From Pseudocoprococcus catus (lineage in GTDB: Bacteria; Bacillota; Clostridia; Lachnospirales; Lachnospiraceae), in assembly GCF_902381825.1 (NCBI RefSeq), contig NZ_LR698973.1:2616392-2680391 (forward strand): a stretch of 64,000 nucleotides of DNA, read 5' to 3'. Shown one piece after another: positions 59,225 through 64,000 of the stretch (the stretch's first letter is position 1; each line of letters begins with the position of its first letter). The notes under the pieces are model-generated. The model saw nothing but the letters and a program-made list of their open reading frames with translations, made no database searches and was not told the origin of the DNA. The position numbers were made by a program, and so were the translations under genes.

Positions 59225-59418
59225 TATTTTCTAAACACGTTCGTGACACAAAATTCCTTTCAAAATGATCCATTTCCAGCTAACACAATTCGATTTTTGT
59301 TAGCTGACAGCTAATCAAAATCACCGGTTTGCAAACATGGTTTTGCAAGAGTCCAGCTAACAATTGGGTTCCGCTCTGTTGTCACCTCTTATTCGGGGAT
59401 GTAAATCAGAGAAAAGAC

Positions 59419-59961
59419 GGGAAAAGAAAAAATATCAAAAAATTGATGATTAATGGTGAGCTTGTGATAGAATGGAAAAAAGAGAAAAGCATAAAGGATG
59501 TAGTTGTGGAGAATATTTGTTATGATTAGAAAGTTGCTGAACGGAGATATCGATAGAATTGCCGACATATGGTTAAAGACAAATCTGAAAGCACATTATT
59601 TTATTACCAATCAATACTGGAAAAGTAATTATGAATTAGTGAAAGAAATGATGTTACAATCCGAAGTCTATGTGTTTGAAGCAGATAAAATGATACAAGG
59701 ATTTGTAGGACTAAATGATGAATATATCGAAGGTATTTTTGTCTCTGATGAAATGCAGTCATGTGGCATAGGTAAACTTTTATTGGATTATATTAAGGAT
59801 AAAAAAGAAAGATTACAATTAAATGTATACCAGAAGAATGCCAGAGCAATTTCTTTTTACCAAAGAGAAGGGTTCATTATTCAATGTGAAGGTTTGGATG
59901 AAGCTACTGGTGAAAAAGAATACACCATGCTATGGAAATGAAAATAGAAATCGGAATTTGA
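59419..59961 (+). repeat. Duplicated GNAT segment, flanking copy
   Basis: This is the partner of 51991-52527, nearly identical over about 535 bp in the same orientation. It lies 250 bp beyond the ICE attachment site. Confidence 0.85.
59522..59941 (+). CDS. GNAT acetyltransferase, flanking copy
   Basis: A 139-residue GNAT protein almost identical to the ICE copy at 52092. It has the acetyl-CoA loop QSCGIGKLLLDYI and FYQREGF, and ends two residues earlier because of one base change at the stop. It is followed by small chromosomal-type genes (DUF3784, TfoX-like). This copy may be the source of the ICE copy. Confidence 0.8.
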   Translation: MIRKLLNGDIDRIADIWLKTNLKAHYFITNQYWKSNYELVKEMMLQSEVYVFEADKMIQGFVGLNDEYIEGIFVSDEMQSCGIGKLLLDYIKDKKERLQLNVYQKNARAISFYQREGFIIQCEGLDEATGEKEYTMLWK

Positions 59962-59977
59962 AGCGGAGGTATGTATT

Positions 59978-60313
59978 ATGAATATAGGATTTTGGTCGTG
60001 TATAATTTTGGTAATACCATTTCTGATTATAGGTGTGTTATTTGCGATTTTTAAGGAAAAAGCAGCAAAATTTGTTTCAGGATTTAATTCATTTTCTAAA
60101 GAAGAACAGGCATTGTATGATAAAGCTCATATCTCTCGTGATATAAGAAATCAGTGCTTTATGTGGGCTATTATAATGTTGGCAGGAGCATTATTATCCT
60201 GCTTTATAACCCCATATATAGCTATACCAACCTATATTATTTGGTTAGTTCTGTTTTTTAGAGAAGTCCACTTTGATAATTATAAAACGTTTGAAAAATA
60301 TTTATTAAAGTAA
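59978..60313 (+). CDS. DUF3784-family membrane protein
   Basis: A 111-residue protein with an N-terminal helix (SCIILVIPFLIIGVLFAIFK) and two more hydrophobic helices after a cytoplasmic loop containing FNSFSKEEQALYDK, the recognisable DUF3784 pattern. GGAGG precedes the ATG. The function is unknown. It lies in the flanking DNA between GNAT and TfoX-like genes. Confidence 0.75.
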   Translation: MNIGFWSCIILVIPFLIIGVLFAIFKEKAAKFVSGFNSFSKEEQALYDKAHISRDIRNQCFMWAIIMLAGALLSCFITPYIAIPTYIIWLVLFFREVHFDNYKTFEKYLLK

Positions 60314-60359
60314 ATTCTCGTTTATCCAATAGAAAAATAAGAATAGATTGGAGAAAGAT

Positions 60360-60677
60360 ATGGCTTCAAGTAAAGAATATTTAACCTTTATATTGGAACA
60401 GTTATCCGATTTAGAGGGAATTTCATACTGTGCGATGATGGGAGAGTATATCATCTATTATCGTGAGAAAATTGTTGGCGGTATATATGACGATAGGTTG
60501 CTTGTAAAACCTGTAAAATCTGCTGTTTCACTTATGCCTAATGCAATTTATGAGTTGCCCTATGATGGAGCAAAAGAGATGTTGTTGGTTGATAATGTTG
60601 ATAACAAAGATTTCCTGACAAGATTGTTTGTCGCTATGTATGATGAACTTCCTGCACAAAAAAAGAAGAAGTCATAA
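60360..60677 (+). CDS. TfoX N-terminal domain-like protein
   Basis: A 105-residue protein (MASSKEYLTFILEQLSDLEG, then MMGEYIIYYREKIVGGIYDD and LLVKPVKS) matching the TfoX/Sxy N-terminal domain. In Firmicutes these stand-alone domains are common and not known to control competence. The ATG at 60360 follows GGAGA. It overlaps no neighbour. Confidence 0.8.
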   Translation: MASSKEYLTFILEQLSDLEGISYCAMMGEYIIYYREKIVGGIYDDRLLVKPVKSAVSLMPNAIYELPYDGAKEMLLVDNVDNKDFLTRLFVAMYDELPAQKKKKS

Positions 60678-60702
60678 AATCGGTATTTACGGAGGGAATA
60701 TC

Positions 60703-60864
60703 ATGAAAGTATCAGATGTCATATGTAAATGGTACATATGGGCTGTGGTTGGATATGTTATTGGAATAAAATTGAATGATACATTAGGGGGAGTTGCCGG
60801 TTTGGTAATTGCTGGGGGTATAGGATGGTATATACAAAAAAATCATAGTAAAAAGGATGATTGA
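60703..60864 (+). CDS. Small membrane protein
   Basis: A 53-residue protein with GGAGGG upstream of the ATG. It has two hydrophobic stretches (WAVVGYVIGI and GVAGLVIAGGIGWYI) and a Lys/Asp tail. It is probably a small two-helix membrane protein co-transcribed with the TfoX-like gene. No family recognised. Confidence 0.55.
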   Translation: MKVSDVICKWYIWAVVGYVIGIKLNDTLGGVAGLVIAGGIGWYIQKNHSKKDD

Positions 60865-61069
60865 TAACTTCCTGTTTGTTGAACTGAATCCGAAAAGCAT
60901 TAGGGCGCAGAGGAGATAGAATCCTTTGCGTAAAAGACTAACGAACATATTTAATGAAATATCGGAACCATCTTCTTTTTGTTGTTTACCTATAATAACG
61001 ATTGGAGTAGTCCATTATAGACACTGCAATCAAAAAAATATGAAAATATATTTATCAACATTACATAAA

Positions 61070-61166
61070 AGTGTGTAGATGCACATAAAATGGGAATACA
61101 TATTGAAATTCAGGTCGTTCTGTGATAGAATCTCATTACTAAAAAGTGTGCAGATGCACGGAAATG
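61070..61166 (+). promoter_or_regulatory. Promoter with flanking direct repeats for the AAA gene
   Basis: A near-consensus promoter (TTGAAA 61103-61108, 17 bp, TAGAAT 61126-61131) lies between two copies of AAGTGTG(T/C)AGATGCAC followed by AAATGGG (about 61068-61093 and 61142-61166). Each copy contains the dyad GTGCAGATGCAC or a close variant. The repeats are candidate operators flanking the promoter. The rest of 60865-61069 holds no gene. Confidence 0.6.
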
Positions 61167-61178
61167 GGGAGTGTAACG

Positions 61179-62432
61179 ATGGAGATTAAAAGAGACGCTT
61201 ACCTACAGCAGCTGATCGAGCGAAAAGATAATGGAATGATAAAGGTGATTACCGGCATTCGTAGATGTGGCAAATCCTTTTTGCTGTTTACCATCTTTAA
61301 GAGATACTTACTGGAGAACGGCGTTGATGTTGATCATATTATTGAAATTGCATTGGATGGTATTGAGAACGAGGAATTAAGAGATCCCAAGGTATGCTTC
61401 AAGTACATCAAGGATGCCATGAAAGACGACGGGAAGTATTATCTCCTTTTGGATGAAGTGCAGTTCATGCCACGATTTGAGGAAGTGCTGAACAGCCTGC
61501 TCCGCATGAGCAATATTGATGTGTATGTCACCGGAAGTAATTCCAAGTTCCTGTCCAGCGACATTGTGACCGAGTTCCGTGGCAGAGGTGATGAGATTAG
61601 AATCTATCCTCTCTCCTTTGCAGAGTTTTATTCTGTCTATGACGGCGATTATGATGATGCCTGGGATGACTACATGATCTACGGAGGATTGCCGCAGATC
61701 GTAAGTTTCCAGAGCGAACGACAGAAAGCGGACTATCTGAAGAACATCTTTGCAAATGTCTATCTGAAGGATGTTATTGAAAGAAATAAGATTCAGAACG
61801 AGGATGAGATTGGGATTCTGGTTGATGTGCTTGCATCTGCAATCGGCGTACCGACCAACCCTTCAAAGATTGCCAATACCTTTGCCAGTGAGCGCCAGAT
61901 GACTTATGCTAATAAAACCATCTCCAAGCATATCGACCATTTGACAGATGCCTTTTTGATTTCCAAGGCAAGCCGATACGATATTAAGGGCAGAAAGTAT
62001 ATCGGTGCAAATCTGAAATACTACTTTACTGATCTGGGACTGAGAAATGCACGTCTGAATTTCAGACAGCAGGAGCCTACTCATATCATGGAGAACATTG
62101 TTTATAACGAGCTGCTGATTCGTGGCTACAATGTTGATGTGGGTGTCGTGGATATCTTCGATAAGGATAAAGAGGGCAAACGTGTTCGCAAGCAGTTGGA
62201 GGTTGACTTTGTGGTGAATCAAGGAAACCAGAGGTACTATATCCAGGTTGCATATGACATGACTTCGGAAGAAAAACAGACGCAGGAGTTCAATTCTCTG
62301 CGTAATATCCCGGACTCTTTCAAGAAGATCGTCATTGTAAATGGCAGCAAAAAGCCTTGGAGAAATGATGAAGGTTTTGTCATCATGGGAATGAAGTATT
62401 TCTTGCTGAATGCGAATAGTCTGGAATTTTAA
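61179..62432 (+). CDS. AAA_14 / DUF4143 ATP-binding protein
   Basis: A 417-residue P-loop ATPase with Walker A GIRRCGKSF near residue 27, Walker B YYLLLDEVQF near 93, sensor region VYVTGSNSKFLSS, and a C-terminal DUF4143 nuclease-like domain. The ATG at 61179 follows GGGGAG-type sequence. These proteins are abundant in gut bacteria, often as several copies, and their role is unknown; some resemble toxin or restriction-type modules. It has its own promoter flanked by repeats. Confidence 0.85.
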   Translation: MEIKRDAYLQQLIERKDNGMIKVITGIRRCGKSFLLFTIFKRYLLENGVDVDHIIEIALDGIENEELRDPKVCFKYIKDAMKDDGKYYLLLDEVQFMPRFEEVLNSLLRMSNIDVYVTGSNSKFLSSDIVTEFRGRGDEIRIYPLSFAEFYSVYDGDYDDAWDDYMIYGGLPQIVSFQSERQKADYLKNIFANVYLKDVIERNKIQNEDEIGILVDVLASAIGVPTNPSKIANTFASERQMTYANKTISKHIDHLTDAFLISKASRYDIKGRKYIGANLKYYFTDLGLRNARLNFRQQEPTHIMENIVYNELLIRGYNVDVGVVDIFDKDKEGKRVRKQLEVDFVVNQGNQRYYIQVAYDMTSEEKQTQEFNSLRNIPDSFKKIVIVNGSKKPWRNDEGFVIMGMKYFLLNANSLEF

Positions 62433-62496
62433 GTCGATTTGAGTTGTTGCTGTGGTGTTGCTCTATTTCAAAAAAGAGAGAAATGATATAAATAAG

Positions 62497-62545
62497 GCCA
62501 CGGCTGATTTCGTGTTGGAACAGCCGTGGCTCAGTTTATTTTTTT
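62497..62545 (+). terminator. Terminator after the AAA gene
   Basis: GCCACGGCTG (62497-62506) pairs perfectly with CAGCCGTGGC (62521-62530), followed by a T-rich run. A strong intrinsic terminator. Confidence 0.85.
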
Positions 62546-62697
62546 ATCCGTACAAACGAGACTGTTCCGCAGATTATGCAGAACAGACAGAGTACGATTC
62601 CGATAGTGAGAACATACGAGAATAAAGATGAACTTAAGAACGAGATAAATCGTTGTTTATCAAGCTGTTTAATTTTGAAAATTTCTTTGAAAAACTA
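62543..62697 (-). pseudogene. Possible C-terminal remnant of a membrane protein
   Basis: The minus-strand frame reads FKIKQLDKQRFISFLSSSLF, then a hydrophobic helix (YVLTIGIVLCLFCIICGTVS), then FVRIKK and a stop. It has no start codon and is preceded by a stop. It resembles the last transmembrane segment of a larger protein and may be a relic. Low confidence. Confidence 0.3.
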
Positions 62698-62728
62698 TTG
62701 ACTCCTACGTAACGTAATAGTTTAGAGT
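62698..62728 (+). promoter_or_regulatory. MerR-type promoter with 19-bp spacer
   Basis: TTGACT (62698-62703) and TAGAGT (62723-62728) are separated by 19 bp. The spacer contains CCTACGTAACGTAATAGTT. The long spacer with a central dyad is the hallmark of promoters activated by MerR/TipA proteins, and the gene it serves is of that family. Confidence 0.7.
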
Positions 62729-62754
62729 ATGCTTATCGAGAGGAGGAAATGACA

Positions 62755-63489
62755 ATGATGACAGTGAATGAAGTAAGTAAATTAACAGGAGTGAGTATAC
62801 GCACTCTGCAGTATTACGACACCATTGGACTCTTAAAACCTATTGAATATACAGAGTCAGGTTATAGGTTGTATGACGATACATCCTTGGAAAGGCTGCA
62901 ACAAATTTTACTGTTTAAAGAATTGGAATTTCCGCTTAAGGAGATTAAAAAGATAATCGATGCTCCTAACTTTGACAGGAACAAAGCATTAGAGCAGCAG
63001 ATTGAATTACTTACGATGAAAAAGGAGCATCTTGAAAATCTTATTAGTTTCGCTCGAGAAATAAAAGGAATAGGAGTGAAATATATGGATTTTAAAGTAT
63101 TTGATACAAAAAAGATTGATGAGTATTCTAAACGAGCAAAAGAACAATGGGGACAAACCTCTGAGTTCAAGGAGTTTGAAGAGAAAACAAAGAACTGGAC
63201 GAAAGATGACGAAGCTATTGCCGCCAATGAGTTTATGCAATTATTTGTTGAATTTGGACAAATGAAGGAAATGAACCCGGCAGATGAGCAGGTGCAGTTG
63301 CAGGTAAGGAAACTTCAGGATTACATTACGAATCATTTTTATACATGTTCTGATAAGATTTTATGTGGTCTTGGAAGAATGTATGCTGGTGGAGGAGAAT
63401 TTACGGAAAATATTGACAATGTTGGTGGTACAGGCACAGCGGAGTTTGCAAGTAAAGCCATTGATATATTTTATATGAGCAAAAAATAA
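62755..63489 (+). CDS. MerR-family regulator with TipAS domain
   Basis: A protein of about 244 residues with an N-terminal MerR winged helix (NEVSKLTGVSIRTLQYYDTI), a dimerization coiled coil (about 75-108), and a C-terminal TipAS antibiotic-recognition domain (about 130-240: FEEKTKNWTKDDEAIAANEF). An ATG at 62755 or 62758 can serve; GAGGAGG precedes both. It probably senses a drug or peptide and activates its own promoter. The following GNAT gene may be part of the response. Confidence 0.85.
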   Translation: MMTVNEVSKLTGVSIRTLQYYDTIGLLKPIEYTESGYRLYDDTSLERLQQILLFKELEFPLKEIKKIIDAPNFDRNKALEQQIELLTMKKEHLENLISFAREIKGIGVKYMDFKVFDTKKIDEYSKRAKEQWGQTSEFKEFEEKTKNWTKDDEAIAANEFMQLFVEFGQMKEMNPADEQVQLQVRKLQDYITNHFYTCSDKILCGLGRMYAGGGEFTENIDNVGGTGTAEFASKAIDIFYMSKK

Positions 63490-63514
63490 CTTCAAGTTTG
63501 ACGGAGTAATAGAT

Positions 63515-63958
63515 ATGAAAATCCGAGAAGTGAATGAGAATAAAAAGCAATTTATAGCATTATTGTTATTAGCTGATGAGCAGGAAAATATGATTGATCA
63601 CTATCTTGAAAAAGGTACTATGTATGTACTTGAAGATGGTAATGTAAAAGCTGAATGTGTCGTTACTGATGAAGATAATGGAATACTTGAAATTAAAAAT
63701 ATTGCAGTTGATCCTCAGAATCAAGGACAGGGCTATGGGAAAGCATTGATTGACTTCCTTGCAAGTAAATATGCAGATGAATATTCTATTTTGCAGGTTG
63801 GAACAGGTGACAGCCCGTTGACCGTACCGTTTTATGAAAAATGCGGATTTGTCCGATCTCACAATATTCCGAATTTTTTTACGGACAATTATGACCACCC
63901 AATTTATGAGTGTGGTGTACAGTTAATAGATATGGTATATTTGCAAAGATGTTTATAA
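63515..63958 (+). CDS. GNAT N-acetyltransferase
   Basis: A 147-residue GNAT protein. The acetyl-CoA motif NQGQGYGKALIDFL lies near residue 68 and VPFYEKCGFVRSHN near 105. It is unlike the duplicated GNAT pair. It lies 25 bp after the TipA-like regulator, probably in the same operon, which hints at acetylation of a toxic compound. The substrate is unknown. Confidence 0.83.
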   Translation: MKIREVNENKKQFIALLLLADEQENMIDHYLEKGTMYVLEDGNVKAECVVTDEDNGILEIKNIAVDPQNQGQGYGKALIDFLASKYADEYSILQVGTGDSPLTVPFYEKCGFVRSHNIPNFFTDNYDHPIYECGVQLIDMVYLQRCL

Positions 63959-64000
63959 CTTGAAGAAAAAAGAAATGCACAGTTCTTAGCTTATCGGGAA

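Overview
The window is a piece of a low-GC Gram-positive anaerobe genome, most likely a Clostridia / Lachnospiraceae gut species. The evidence is strong AGGAGG ribosome sites, VirD4/PcfB/Maff2/PrgI transfer genes of the Tn916-Tn1549 superfamily, and TnpX/TnpV/TnpW-type mobile genes. Almost all of it (about 1-59169) is one integrative conjugative element (ICE). The left end lies outside the window. The right end is a tyrosine integrase next to the 3' half of a tRNA-Arg(CCT).

Layout. (1) 1-2639: a control and repair module with an ImmA/IrrE-like peptidase (partial), an XRE repressor, four operator-like dyads, a Y-family DNA polymerase and a YolD-like protein. (2) 2874-4381: a zinc-ribbon protein, a small ORF and a sigma-70 region 4 regulator. 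(3) 4855-12980 and 23939-31426: a large Cna-B adhesin and the type IV secretion genes (PcfB, VirD4, Maff2, VirB6-like, PrgI, VirB4, NlpC/P60 hydrolase, DUF4315, DUF4366). (4) 13250-23854: a 10.6 kb higher-GC mobilizable element (IME) that splits maff2, with a MobQ-type relaxase, CHC2 primase fragment, VapE helicase, large serine recombinase, MGMT-like protein, candidate oriT and iterons. (5) 31499-38895: topoisomerase III and ICE accessory proteins (DUF5688, RadC/ArdC/YodL fusion, TTRAP, YodL). (6) about 38895-47895: a cargo cassette (AraC, ECF transporter, two ABC half-transporters, DtxR-like regulator) bounded by a tnpV fragment and a recombinase fragment. (7) 47985-51710, minus strand: the relaxase operon (MobC, relaxase, DUF1599-like protein, ThyX, dUTPase, XRE) with a candidate oriT upstream. 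(8) 52092-55155: a second cargo (GNAT, an unknown protein, an AlbA_2/ATPase protein). (9) 56006-58686: Xis-like protein, a four-HTH protein and the integrase. (10) From 59170: flanking DNA with a second GNAT copy, DUF3784, TfoX-like, AAA/DUF4143, TipA-like MerR and GNAT genes.

The most interesting signal is a roughly 38-bp motif present five times (A 3345, B 4408, C 31449, D 51990 minus, E 55923). It has an invariant TGTAAAAC-N15-CGTTATAT core and AT-rich sequence upstream. Each copy stands directly in front of one ICE functional block: the sigma-like regulator itself, the adhesin/secretion operon, the topoisomerase block, the relaxase operon, and the Xis-like gene. A terminator separates the Xis-like gene from the integrase. 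I infer an element-wide regulon driven by the ICE's own sigma-like protein, with positive feedback and induced Xis. Other notable points are two genes whose only plausible start is ATA, an IME inserted in an essential-looking transfer gene, and a shared basic-(D/E)M(E/S)L C-terminal tail on proteins of both elements.
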